Assembly: GCF_963662255.1 (NCBI RefSeq)
Contig: NC_085046.1
Coordinates: 140,631,762-140,695,761 of the forward strand
Reading direction: 5' to 3'
DNA: 64,000 nt
From: Cinclus cinclus
Lineage: Eukaryota; Chordata; Aves; Passeriformes; Cinclidae
The translations under genes and the position numbers were made by a program. This document shows, one piece after another, positions 26,491 to 38,725 of the stretch (positions are counted from its first letter, which is position 1; every line of letters begins with the position of its first letter). The notes beneath the pieces are model-generated. The model made no database searches. It had not been told where the DNA came from and saw nothing but the letters and a program-made list of their open reading frames with translations.

Positions 26491-28640
26491 CAATACAATA
26501 TAATGTAATATTTACTGATACGCAATTTTCTTTGACCTTATCCCAGATTCATCTGTTCCTGCTATATAACTCTGTCTTGCATGTGTAAGCAATAGGGAAT
26601 TATTTTTCCAAAACCTCTGAACTTTATGAATTAAGAGAGTTATCTCTCCTTGACATGCAAGAAGATCCTTTCTCTGAGTGGTTTTTTACACAACTGCATA
26701 GTTGCAGTGCAGTAGTGTTTGAACTCAGCATCTTCCATAACATCCCTGTCCCCTCACTTCTTTTATCTGTGACTAATGGTGTCAATGTTTTTTCTGCCAC
26801 CCACACCTTCTAAACTGGGTGTCATTTGTTTCTTCCTTTTTTGAGCACCTCCTTTTCACCATCAACTTCATTAATATAACATTTCTCATTCTCAGCTTCA
26901 CAACCTTGCAGGAAGCCCCATTAGCTTCTTTTCCCCCTTCTTCCTGCATTCATTGATTTTGCCAATTATTTAGTGTCTTTTCATTCTCACAATTCAAGCC
27001 TCAGTACTGAATCTTAACACAGCAACTCCACCAGCAAACCAGGGCCTTTCTTTGGTGACCTGCCTCCACTCACACTTCTGGCCAGCAGCATCAAAACCAG
27101 CTGAATTTAGGAATATGCTTTGGCTTGCATTCACAGTCAGCCAGACACATGTGCAGGCACTAATATATAAATTGATAGTTTATGTGGCTACAAATATTTT
27201 AGGAACAGCAAATCACCCTTGAATTATTTTGATGTTGCACTTGACATTTCATGTTATTTTTGCCAGTTCTGGAGGAGGGAAAATGGTGAGGGGGAGTGAA
27301 ACCTACTGTCAATATTTTTCCTGTGAAGATACATGGTGTCTTTACCATTAACTGTCTTAAGAGATTCTTAATTTTAAAAATTTTTAAGTTTTTGTACTGT
27401 GTGGTGGATTCAGAGCTGCTACTTTCTAAATTTCCTTGCCCTGGAGTATATTCTAACCTTGGACTGACACTGCTGACTTTTTTTTTTTTTTGTGTTCTCT
27501 CATCAGACTCAGAAAGATCCCACTAAAATGCAGTTGTTCAGACTTAATTTTTGAAGTTATGGAGGAATTCGTTACCACCTCAGCTGAATTCAAGAAGATG
27601 AATTTTGGTTATATATAAAAATGAGACTGCTACTTTTCATATAGTTCTGTTAGTTTTTAGGACACCCTTGTATGGAAAGAAGAAAGCAGTTTTCTCAGCC
27701 TTTGCTGTAGACATTCAGTTTTACAAATTATAAATTGGTGGAAGGGTCTCCTGCTTGTTTACTGACAGAAATATCCCATACTAAATTAGTTCACTACAAA
27801 TTCGTTTTCTGTTATCAGCAATTAAGTTCGTTTCCAAATCATGTCCATATCATATTAGCAACTCAGATGGTTTAAAAGCAATCTGAAAATGTGGGATTTT
27901 ACATAAATTTATTCTTACTGCTTAGAGTGGTTTCCACTTGTTTCTGGGAAAGCAACAGAGGAACTGAAATGCATTACATTAAAGAGGATAATATCTATGG
28001 CACAGGTTAAGCTGTCAGGTGATTCTCTGTAATAATTTTATCCAAGGTGTTAAGGTCAGCCATGTGTTACAGGGGAGGAAGTTCAACCTCCTCTGTTCAG
28101 TCATCTCAGAAGGCTGAGGCTGTTGTGTACAATTATTTCAGTTCTGATGCTGAATGGGCACTGGAGAAACAGGAGAAAGGAGCATTCCAGCTGGAGGCCT
28201 TTCAGATCCCAGTCCAAGCCTGCAGTAGCTGAGACAAAGAGGCTGGGCAAAGACTAAGAAGATGCAGAAGCCTGTGTGGGATATATCTAAAGGTGACCAG
28301 TGCAGGCAGGTGACTCTGCTTCTCAGAAGCCATCCAACAGACCAGTGAGGACAGCTCATGACACAGCATTCACCTGTCCTCTTCCCAGCCTCCAAAGCCC
28401 ATCCAGCTGGAGCAGCTGCAGAGTGCTGTGTCTGTACCTGCACCCATAACAGCTTGAGACAGCACCTTGCAGCCTCAGTACCCCCCCTTGGGAGCCACTG
28501 GGCATGTTCCCATGCCTTTGTTTTACTTTAAAAGCAAGTAAAGCCTCAGTAGAAGCTTGGGTTTGTCTCATGTCAGCAATCCTCAGCCATCAGTTTTTGC
28601 AACACCTGACAAGTTAAGAAAGACAATGGATAAGAGGCAT

Positions 28641-28866
28641 TAGAATCATAGATTGTCCTGAGCTGGAAAGGACCCACAAGGATCATTGTGTCCAGCTCCT
28701 GGCCCTGCACAGGACAACCCAGAGTCCCACCATGTGCCTGAGGATATTGTCTAAATGCTTCTTGAACTCAGACAAGTTTGATATTGTGGCCTTTTCCATT
28801 GCCCAACCACCTTCTGGGTGAAGAGCCTTTTTCTGATATCCAACCTAAACCTCCCCTGACACAGAT
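28641..28866 (-). mobile_element. CR1 LINE 3' fragment, minus orientation
   Basis: It starts with TAGAATCATAGATTG, the reverse complement of the CR1 octamer tail. It continues with 'gagctggaaaggacccacaaggatcattgtgtccagctcctggccctgcacaggacaaccc', and then with 'ttctgatatccaacctaaacctcccctg' at its far end. This wording belongs to a CR1 branch different from the copies at 38.2 and 42.2 kb. It is 5'-truncated to about 225 bp. Confidence 0.88.
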
Positions 28867-30846
28867 CTGTGTGCAGCCATTATTCTGTGGAGAAGAGAAG
28901 CAGAGCTCTAAAGGCTCACATCCATCAAGTGACACGGAACCACACTGCACCAGCAAGAGTCAGGGCTGCAGGAGAACCACCTTCCAGAAAATACATGCCA
29001 ACCTGGAACTGTCTCCAGCAGGCAAAACAAGTGGTGGGAATGGAGGCATTACCACAAGATCTTGTCCCAGTGAATTCAGTTGCAAAATTCTCATTACTTC
29101 AAGGGACCAAGATGTCATACATTGCACTTGGGTGTGGGACCATGTCTTATTAAAGTGATTAGGAGAGGCTCAGCATTTGCTTTGAATAGCCATTTATGGG
29201 ATAAATTAATGCTAAAAATCTGCTGGCTCCCATATCTTGCTGTAACTGCTTGCTTAAGCTAATCTTCCAGCTTTACATGTGAAGATTGAAGATGATGGTA
29301 AAAAGCAGCTAATAGGAAAGGAAGGAGGCTTTCTTTCTCTTCCTTGTTACAGTTCAGCTTATTTCATTCCTTATTTGCCATCTCTATTGATGTCTAAGCA
29401 CATATGGAAGTGGGGAACATTTAGAAAACAGCATATTGGTCCTTGCTCCAGTCACTTCTCTGTGTACATGGCAGCAGAGGTGAAAATATGTCCCAGAATG
29501 GGAACTTAATGGGCTTGTCTGGTGGAATATTACATTTTGGGGACAGAGAAGTGAGAACAAAAGGTTTCATCTGGTTAATTGCTTAAGTAATGTGAAAACT
29601 AGATGAGTTTGAAAACAGTCTGAATGAGAAAATGTGCAGCCAGGGAAAGTAAATTACTCACTTTGCTGCTCTCACCTCATAGTGAAAAGCTGCCAGGTAT
29701 TTGGCACTAGCCAAAGTAACAGTTTATTAAACTTTGTCACAGTGGTTGATTAGAGCTAAAACCAGGTCTGTGTAACAAAGCATTTACTGTTGTATTCTGA
29801 ATTCTTGCAAACAAAATGTTTGGCTGAGTAGTGAACAAATTCATACTTATCTTGTATTTATCATATAAAAGAAATATCTTTCTGGGAAATGAAGGGTGAA
29901 ATATCTCTACATATAAATCACTGGGAATTTTTCTTTCAACTTCAGCGAAGAAATCCAAAGACATTAGGAGATGAAGAAAATTAGCATAATCAGATCATGT
30001 TGTTTAATCTCCCTAGTCCAACCCAGGAATGTTCTCTATGTGCTACTGGTTAACACTTTTATCCCAGCCAGGTTTAGATGACCTGTAATTCCTCACTCTG
30101 CTGCCTTTTGTAACTGTCAGAGAGCTCACAATGTGCATCTTGGATCTCACAGAAAGACATGCTGCACACAATGTATTTTAAATGTGTAGTTATATGAAGT
30201 ATAATGAGAAAGAGCATAGGGAAATATGGGAACTATAAAAGAAAATGCTTTCAAATCTGACTATATTATATGGTATAATGCATGTATATTTTTGATTCCT
30301 TCCTTTAGAAGAGCTGTTAAGATTTAATAGTGACTGGAATGATGAATGCAACAAGAGAAGGAGGACTTGTAGTAGGAGATTTTTCAGAAAACAGAGAAAT
30401 GTGTTGAAAGCTGTGGAGTTTCCATTGGACAGCACAAGCATTGAGGGCTCAGAACAGCCACAGGTAAGAAAAACAGCTTCTGTTCTGCACATGTTTGTAT
30501 CTTGCTTAAGTAATGCTTGTCATCTGTCTCTATAATGTTTATATTAGAAACATAAAGTCCTGTCAAGCTTCATTTTAAATAAAAGAGCTTCAAATCCTAT
30601 CCCTCAGATCAGTCAATTTTCATCAGCTAAGGTAAAGTCACCCCCAGGTACCTTCCATATGATATGAACTGGATATGCACTGATTGCAGACCATTCAGTG
30701 CATGCCACAGTATTGCTGGAATTTATACAAATCACTGTTATTAATGCAATGCCTTCTGTTACAGTAGAAGAACAAGGCAAACAGCTGTAGTTCTGATCAT
30801 ATTCTCTTGAATTCTGATAAAATTCTCTTGAGAGTTGAAGAAAAAC

Positions 30847-30872
30847 ATTTAGATTTAGATTTAGATTTAGAT
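30847..30872. repeat. (ATTTAG)n hexamer microsatellite
   Basis: About four head-to-tail copies of ATTTAG are present. It resembles the telomeric TTAGGG unit only loosely and is too short to suggest an interstitial telomere. Confidence 0.8.
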
Positions 30873-32740
30873 ACCTCTGCTTGATTTTTGTGTCCTTAAA
30901 CAGAAATAATGCCAGTTCCGGAGAAACTTTCCCCATTTGTCATAGACTCAGCTGGTTTCCTTCATTCTACTGATTCAGAACTCAATGAGAATAAGTTATT
31001 CTACTGAGACTAACTGACAATTTATTCTTATGGCTAAATGTTATTCCATTATATAAATCCTGCATGTTATTCCAATACACAAAATCTAAAAGAAGAAAAG
31101 GTAACCAGTGTATTAGGCTTGACAAAGATGAAATATTGATTAAATCTGGCAACATAACATGGTGGGAACAGGAATGGGTGGTTCAAAATGTCTGTTAAGA
31201 ATGTTTAACAAAGATGGAATGATACCAACACCATAGGTGGTCCCTGTATGACAGATTTTGAGCAACAGTCACAATTATTTTGTATTTTCTAGAGATTAAT
31301 TTGGCTTTGAAAAATGCAAAGTTCATAAACACACATACCTGTGCATCATTTTCCAGTGGCACATTTTCAATTTGTCTTCCAACACAAGAAGAAAAGCATT
31401 CCAGTTACGGCAGTTTCTACTTTTAAAATGGCTTATGAAAAGAAAAAAATCAACCTAACAAAGTGCTACAAAAATCTGCAGCAAGAGAGAGAATAACAGT
31501 GAGATGGGCCATTCAGCCCTGGATAGTCAGAAGCATTACTCTGAGGTCTAATGTACTCAGCTCTTTCCATGGCTTTCTCCTCCCTTCCACAATTACCCCA
31601 GGCCTGTTTGGTTAGGAGTTTGAGCCAGTCTGACCACATGACACTTATTTTTTCCTGTGAAGATCCTCACCAAAAGGGACTTTTCAGGGTAGTTTGGGGG
31701 TTTTTTGTTGGTTTATTTTGTTGTGTTTTTAAAAATATATTCCAATATATTCTTTTTTTTTTTTTAAGGCCAATTCTGACTCCCAAGAGATATTCCTTCC
31801 AGTCAAGAAAGATAATGGAAAAGTTAGTAAAGCTCTTAGTTCCTATAGTTACAATCTTTACCATATATGAACCACAAGGTTTTGGGACACTGATAGTGAA
31901 AAAGAATATAAAGAGGTTTTCAAAGGATGTTCACCCATATTCAGTGAGGTGGATCTGGCACAGGTGGATCTGTCCTTATCCCTGCTTTTTGTGTGTGATC
32001 CCATCTGCTTCCTCAGGCCAGAACTGCAATTGCATGTCCATGGGATAAGGCAAATCAGGAAACTAATCTGGGGCTGGGAAAAAAGGATGCTCAGTCCATA
32101 GTCTGGTTAATTGTGAAGTCACATAAAGCTCCGTGCTGGGATGAAGGGAGGACAAGGATTAAACCAGGGACCACCCATTCCACCAGCAACACAGAAGTCC
32201 ATTGGTTCAAACAGATCAAGAAAGCTTAGCCAGATGGCCTGATCCAAATCCTGCCAAAGCCACTGTGAGCCCTCCACATTATCTCCTCTTGGAAGGATTT
32301 CAGAGATGGGCGAGCAGAGAGACAGTGACTCACAGTAGTACTGTGGACAACCTGGTCAAAACATCTGGGAATCATCCACTGTGACTTAGCAGAGGTTCCT
32401 CACAGCACTGAGCTGTAGGGAGTGGTTTAATAAGATCCTGTGTAGAGACCAAGAATTTGGCTCTCAGAAAGGAGAATACACCATATGTTTTTTTTTTCTG
32501 ACAGTGCAAATAAATCCTTCTGTAAGAATTGTCATGTCAGGCTGGGGAAAACTAGAGGTACAATTCCAGGAGCATTTCTTCAAAAGCAGTCCTGGCAATG
32601 GCCTGTGTGGAAACACTGAACTGGACAAAGAAACTACCAAGCCTAATTAGAAGAGAAGGCTTTTTTTCCTTCCAGATTTTTTTCCCAGCAGGATGCCTTT
32701 AAAGTTCAATGCACCTTGAAAAGACGCTGTGCAGCTGAAC

Positions 32741-32764
32741 AGAATAGAATAGAATAGAATAGAG
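32741..32764. repeat. (AGAAT)n pentamer microsatellite
   Basis: It contains four AGAAT units and a partial one. The same pentamer in the opposite sense forms the CR1 tail at 26.47 kb, so this may be what remains of a minus-strand CR1 tail. The flank at 32,775 onward does not look like CR1. Confidence 0.8.
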
Positions 32765-35648
32765 CAGAACAGAGCACATCAAAGTGGCACAATACCAATG
32801 TTGGAAACACTCCAGCATTTCCTGTATAGAAATTAATTATGAAAGTTCTGTAAACAAATATGAGGCATAAAAATAAATCTTCATAGCTGCTTCCCTGCCC
32901 TCCTGTTATAAAACCCATCAATAGTAGAATTTCCACAGCTCATTAGGAAGCTCATAATTGTGCTGAGCTGCCTTTGGAGATGGAAAGCTTCCTGTAATAT
33001 TTAATTGAATAATCTTTTGGTGCATCTTATGCCATCCACCTTTCTTCAGAAGTAATGCACAGAATGTGATCACCAATTGTCATTTTGTCCTAAAAAAATC
33101 AACTGGTATATGGATATGTTTTATTTAAAGGCTTTAATGCTTTTAACTAGGAGAAATACACCTTATCTTAAATTAAAAAATGGAGATGAGGTGGTAACTC
33201 CTTCTTCCTCAGCCTCATCTATAACATTCCTTGTCAAGAATATTTGAAATTTCTGGCAAAGCTACAGTACTTTCAAATAAGCAGAAGAAATCTATCCTTC
33301 CTGTATCATTTCCACACACACTTTTGACTACTGAAACATCTAAAATTTCTGTTTCATTCCTTGTTCATGACATTCCTAGCTGCTCAGAATGCGTATATGA
33401 AAATCAACTTAGCAAAAGTCAACCATAAGAGAAATGCATGGACAAAAAGCCTTTTTCCTCTTTATGGTATGTTCTATCTTGTTTGCATCAGCATTCTTTC
33501 CCAAAATTTCTTACCCACTCCTTAGCTCCACTGCAAGCAAAGTCACAGAATCATAAAGGTTGTGTCAGTGAGTCCATCTGTGTCCAAAGTGACTGGAGTG
33601 TTTGGACAGCATTCGTGTTTGAGCCCACCCTGTGCAATGACAGAAAATGGAATATTTTACAGAGGATCCATCTTCTCTCTGATCCATAAGTGAATGCCCA
33701 TGACCTGGTCCAAGGAATCCAATTTAAGCATTATCAATACTCAAACCCCACCCTCTGAGCCATCATGTTCAGCCACTTCTGTGAACTAAAATGTTGTCTG
33801 AGGCCCTGTCTAGCTCCCCTAGAACAGTCTGAAGCAGTGGGAAACATTCTGTGCCTTTGAGCCAGCTGGATCACATCAACAGAACATGTCTGGCCTAAAA
33901 CCTTTGACAAATGTCTATGTAACATTGCCCTATCTCTTCACAACCCAGTCCTTTGCTCCCTATGACAGTTCATATTACAAAGTGTAATTAAGTTCAAGAC
34001 CTCTGTCCTGACCTTAGGGGAGCCAGTGACCTGTGCCCAGGATATCTGATAGATCAGCTAAAGGCTACGAATGAAAATCAGTGTCAGCAATTCAGCTCTC
34101 TACTAGAGCAGAGTATCTTACAACTACACTAAAGCTCCTGGTCTAGAAAGCCACACTTCTTGCAGTACTGGTCCAAAACTATGATATGATCTCCAGTTAG
34201 TTCAGAGGCACTATGAGCATCATGACATTTTGCCCTAAGTGTTGAATGTATCCCTTCAATTTAGTCTCCCCTACAGAGACTATTTCCACATTTGAGAATG
34301 ACAGGTCAGTGAATAGGAGCTTTGTAGAATCTGAATGTTTAGCCCCTGCTGGGATTTTGCTTTCTCCAATCTGCACTTCCAGCCAACTCAAAAATGAGTT
34401 GATAAACAAAGAGCTTTATCCAGTTACCAGTGGCTGGAACACTAGACAGAATTATTCTGCTTCTAAGGAAGTAAAACAACTGCATGCCATTCTGGAAAGG
34501 ATTCAGGAACTTCTAGTCTTTGATAGCTGAGGGAGAGAAGTGCCAGGCTGTAAAGCAGTATCTAAATTCACTGCATGCCTGTCCTTGCCCCTCCCTATGC
34601 CAAAGGTATGGAAGGAAAGAAATAAATAGCAGAACAAAGCAAATAATTAACTGAATATTGTAATTCAGTTCATAAGGCAAGAAAAGACATCTCCTGCCCA
34701 TTGTGAGGGCAGATGCTGGGTCAGAAAGCTCAGTGCTGGGAGGAGATGCTGGGTGCAATTTGTAACCTGTGTGGGATTCTTCCGTGGCTGTTTCAGAACT
34801 GCTTTTACAGAGACAGACACTGAATATGGGGCAGCAGAGGTGCAAGGCTGGCACCTGTTGTATCCCTCAAGAGCACGTCCCATGTCAGTGGGGTCGGAGG
34901 GATTTGCCTCCCCAAGCACTTCCTCCCCCTCACCTGTGCATATGCAGCTGTAAATTATCACAGGGTTTGTCTCTTTTCTTATCTCACAGTTCAAGCATTA
35001 CAAGGATCATGTAAATAATGTTAAAATTTCTAGTCTTGACTGTGAATTGTTTGATTCTTACACCACCAGAACACCTCCCTGGCACAGTTCTCTTCTCCCA
35101 CAAAACACGCTTGCCATCTTCTGGCCAGGCCACCAAGCATCAGGGGCTGGCTGGAAATGCACTCTCAAGTGTCTATACCACACAGGCTTTCCCAGCTGTT
35201 AACACAACCACCCAAGCAAGCAGTCTGAAGTGAAATTTTGCTTTGGGAAGTTCCCCTATCAAGAAGAATTTAGCTTTCAAGCTGTGCAAAATTCATCTTT
35301 CTTGATTCATAAAGATTTGCATGAGTTTTTGCTTCTGTCTTCATACCTGTAAATATCCTGAGTTTTGTTTATTCAAAGCCTAAAGGACACATTTGGCCTA
35401 AAGACTATTATTATGCTGCTTTTACATTTAAACCACAAGTTTCAGTGGCTTTTATAGGAAACGACTGTTGATCAAAACTGGAATTACAGTTTTCATTAAT
35501 AGTTATTAAATACTAACCTTGCAGTGGAAGGTGAGGCTGAACAAAGTTCATATGGTATCGGATTCCAACACAAATATTTGATGTGGCTGTAATTAAAGGA
35601 AGTACTAGAGTTTGATATTCACCTTGATATCCTCCTCAGCCAGGGAGG

Positions 35649-35738
35649 ATCTTTCAGGAAGATCACATCTTCTGCCATGGCAGATCTAGTTTCCTGTATA
35701 ATTCTGCATTCTCTCTACTTTTGTCTCTCTTGTGTTGC
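35649..35738 (+). repeat. Dispersed repeat, copy 1 of 2 (about 85-90 bp)
   Basis: The 'tttcaggaagatcacatcttctgccatggcag' block followed by 'ttctctctacttttgtctctc' is similar throughout its length to 36,322-36,405, in the same orientation and about 670 bp apart. No family is recognised. Confidence 0.65.
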
Positions 35739-35838
35739 CTGTGAACACATATTGCCCAGATCGACTCTTCTGAAGACTGAAATCATCCTGAGAGTTGTAT
35801 CATTTCAGACAAAATTATAAAAAAATATTTCCGGTATG

Positions 35839-35888
35839 TAATAACAATAACAGAAATAATAGTTATTATTGCTATTATTACTATTATT
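35839..35888. repeat. AT-rich trinucleotide tract with inverted symmetry
   Basis: AATAACAATAACAGAAATAATAG is followed at once by TTATTATTGCTATTATTACT, so the two halves are nearly reverse complements. It is probably a diverged (ATT)n microsatellite whose strand bias flips at the centre; as RNA or single strand it could fold back. Confidence 0.7.
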
Positions 35889-36321
35889 TTAATTCCACTA
35901 TAGAGAGCAGCTGACACAGTCAATTGTTTTCACCTAGTTTTGTATCAGCTAACTGGTATTATCTGGCTACAGGTGCTGGTGATGAACAGTACAATCTGGT
36001 CTGGGAGCAGTTTTCAGCTATCAAGAGCCAGCTAAATTTAGCAGCCCACAGACAGTGGGCAACAGTTCAGCAAACAGTTCCTGTTTGGGACTGCGTAGGC
36101 AGAGGACAAGAGAACTAGGGGCAGGGTTGTCCTGTATGAGAATTCAGAAAGTTGAGGTTTTCCACCAGGGTGATTTTTTCCACCAAGGCTTTGTACTGAC
36201 AGCGGAGTTGGGTGAGACTGGGAATTGCAGCATGAAGAGGCAAACCCTGGCAGGCAAGGCTCAGCTCAAGGGTGACAGGGACACTGGAGTTTCACAGGCC
36301 ACATTTCCTCTGCAAGGCGGG

Positions 36322-36405
36322 GTTTTTCAGGAAGACCACATTTTCTGCTGTGGCATGGCCAGTTTCCAGTAAAATTCTGATTCTCTCCACTTCTGTCTTT
36401 CACAA
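36322..36405 (+). repeat. Dispersed repeat, copy 2 of 2
   Basis: The 'tttcaggaagaccacattttctgctgtggca' block followed by 'ttctctccacttctgtctttc' matches copy 1 at 35,649 with scattered substitutions and small indels. Confidence 0.65.
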
Positions 36406-37559
36406 AACAAGTAGCACAAATGGTAAAATGAATGTTGAGGCCCAAGCTAAAGGAACTTGCCTTGCTCTCTGTTATTTCTCTTTGTAAATCAGGAGTTCTA
36501 GAACTACATTTCGGATGTTACTAAATATCTGAGCAAATATTGAATTAGAATAGACAGATCTTGCCTTTCAGTGATGCATACTCCCCACATGCAGCCACAC
36601 ATCACTTTTTAAGGGAAAAAAATGTTGAGTGTAATGCATAATTAATTTCCTTAGCTACAAAAAACAACATATAGTGCAAGGTTCTATGTGTACAGCTGTT
36701 ACTTATTTTGTTGTTTCAAAGGGAAAATTTTCATTAATGAGTTTAAAAATTAACACTAGATCTGCATTTTATTTCTTACATTTACAGCTGCCTATCAAAG
36801 CAGGGCTAAGGTCAGAAAAACTGCTATGATGGCAGCATGTGCTTTTCCATGTGCTCCACACAAAATATCACAATAATTTCCATTTCTCCCTCTCAGGCAC
36901 ACCGTTTCTGAGCTTCTGTCTGCCAGTTGAAAAAGTGTGCTGTGCCACCTGTCAGGGTGTTCCAGCTTCCCACCTGTTTTAGCAAATACATTTTTCTTTG
37001 AACAAATAGATACCAAACTTCTATTACAATAATAGCCATGAACAGCTACAGAACAGAAACTAATATTAAAATACAGAAATATTAGAAATATAATGAATAC
37101 TAATTCCTAGGGCAAATTTCTAGCATCTGGTCTAAGCTACTTTTAATATATTTTACTACTTTAACATTCTAGACCTGTTTTTACTGAGTATGCAATTTGT
37201 AGGAAAGCATGCTGTCTTTTCTCCTATGGATTAAAAAAAAGATTAGGGGGCTAGGAAAACCATTAAGAAAGGGAGTGATGCGCAACAAGCAAGCTCGTAA
37301 TACTGCCTGTCTCAAGCAAGATGCACTCAAACACTCAAAAACAATGGCAGAAGACAAAGGAATACATGGCAATAATTTTTAAAAAAATCTTTATTATGGT
37401 TTTCTGCTTGCTTAGTTATGTCTTCAAATCAGGCCTGGAATAGAGTCAGCAGCTCTGGGAAAGAAGGCAAATATCTGCAGCAGGAGCTGCAATGTGTGTG
37501 TGGACACTTAGGAAAAACAGACATTTCTCCGTGTAGTGCTTGGGAAACAAAACAACAAC

Positions 37560-37800
37560 AAGGATCAGGAGAGATCTGGGAGGAGCGATCTTAAGTAGTG
37601 CATTTCTCAGAGCCCCGCAGAGAGGGGATGTGGAGCCCAGGAAGCCAGAGGGGAGCGCTGCCCTGCGCAGGGCCCTGGCACATGGAGCTGTCCGCCAGTG
37701 CTTCCCTTCCGGAGCAGGAGAGATGCAGGAAGGGGCTGCAATCCTGAGACACAGTCCTTGTCTGTCTCTTTCTTGTCTCCTCGCTAAGTATGCTGGTCAG
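37560..37800. other. GC-richer patch of unknown nature
   Basis: Between AT-rich flanks there are about 240 bp with clearly higher GC and several CpGs (for example GGGAGCGCTGCCCTGCGCAG). I recognise no exon, LTR or CR1 signature. It could be an old solo LTR, a regulatory element or a non-coding first exon. Confidence 0.35.
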
Positions 37801-38207
37801 AGTTAGGAAATGAGACAAACGTGCCAACGAGCAACTGTTCTCTTAGTCCCTTTTTATTTTCACAGAAGGTGAAGGCTAAAGGTTTTTTATCTGCGCAGTT
37901 CTGTTCAGTAGAAAACCGTAAAGCCATAACCAGCAAGGTCTAACACATTCCTTAGCAATCATATACTTTAAAGAGAATGAAAATTTTGTCATTAAAGGAC
38001 TGTGGGAAAATTAGAGAATTAAGAGGTTCTCCTCATGCAGATGATGCACTGCTAGGTTATTCCTGTCTCATGCCAGCAATGACCCAAGGCTTGTCTGTGT
38101 GCTTTGCCAAGGCACAAAAATCTGTGGGTGCTTCAAACTTTCCAAGTGAGCATTCTCTTCAAATAATAATGCATAATAACACCATGGTCCACTAAGGGGA
38201 ACAGAGT

Positions 38208-38725
38208 CATAGAATCATGGAATCATAGAATGGCCTGAGTTGGAAGGGACCTTAAAGATCATGCTAGTTCCAATCCCCCTGCAGCAGACAGGGATATCTT
38301 TCACTAGACCAGCTTGCTCAGACTCCAAACCAATGTGGCCTTAAACACTTCCAGGGATGGGGCATCCACAATTTCTCTGGGCAGCCTGCGCCAGGGCCTC
38401 ACCACCCTCACAGTAGAGAATTTCTTCCAACTATCTTATCTAAACCTACCCTCTTTCAGGTTGAAGCCATTCCCCTTTGTCCTGTCACTGGATGCCCTTT
38501 CAAGAAGTCCCTCTCCATCTTTTCTGTAATTCCCTTCAGGTACTGGAAAGCCACAGTCAGGCCACCCCAAAATCTTCTCTTTTCCAGACTGAACAAAACC
38601 AACTCCCTCAAGCTTCCCTCATAGGAGAGGTGCTCCATCCCTTGGATCATCTTGGTGGCCTCCTCTGGACTCGCTCCATGTCATTTGTGTGTTGCAGACC
38701 CCAGAGCCTGATGCAGTGCTCATAT
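38208..38725 (-). mobile_element. CR1 LINE 3' fragment, minus orientation, intact octamer tail
   Basis: It starts with three consecutive octamers, CATAGAAT-CATGGAAT-CATAGAAT (38,208-38,231), the reverse complement of the CR1 3' tail. The standard reverse-oriented blocks follow: 'gagttggaagggaccttaaagatcat', 'gggcagcctgcgccagggcctcaccac', 'gtcctgtcactggatgcc', 'ctccatcccttggatcat' and 'gtggcctcctctggactcgctccat'. It is well preserved and so relatively young. The 139-codon frame across it (38,477-38,896) is a by-product. Confidence 0.95.

Larger units (their letters stand above)
26491..38204. other. Intergenic; one CR1, simple repeats, no gene recognised
   Basis: No exon of a known family was recognised. 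The longest open frame, 31,551-32,048 (+, 165 codons), crosses T-rich tracts and has no recognisable domain. Items of note are a CR1 at 28.64 kb, (ATTTAG)n at 30.85 kb, (AGAAT)n at 32.74 kb, a duplicated segment of about 85 bp at 35.65 and 36.32 kb, an AT-rich hairpin at 35.84 kb, and an unexplained GC-richer patch at about 37.56-37.80 kb. Confidence 0.65.

Noticed and set aside
30847..30872. Interstitial telomere-like repeat
   Set aside because: The unit is ATTTAG, not TTAGGG, with only about four copies.
31551..32048. 165-codon plus-strand frame
   Set aside because: It crosses T-rich low-complexity sequence and has no domain, splice context or island; its length is possible by chance in 31 kb.
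33541..33720. CR1 3' end suggested by CACAGAATCATAAAGG
   Set aside because: After the first 18 bases the sequence no longer follows CR1, so the resemblance is too short to call.
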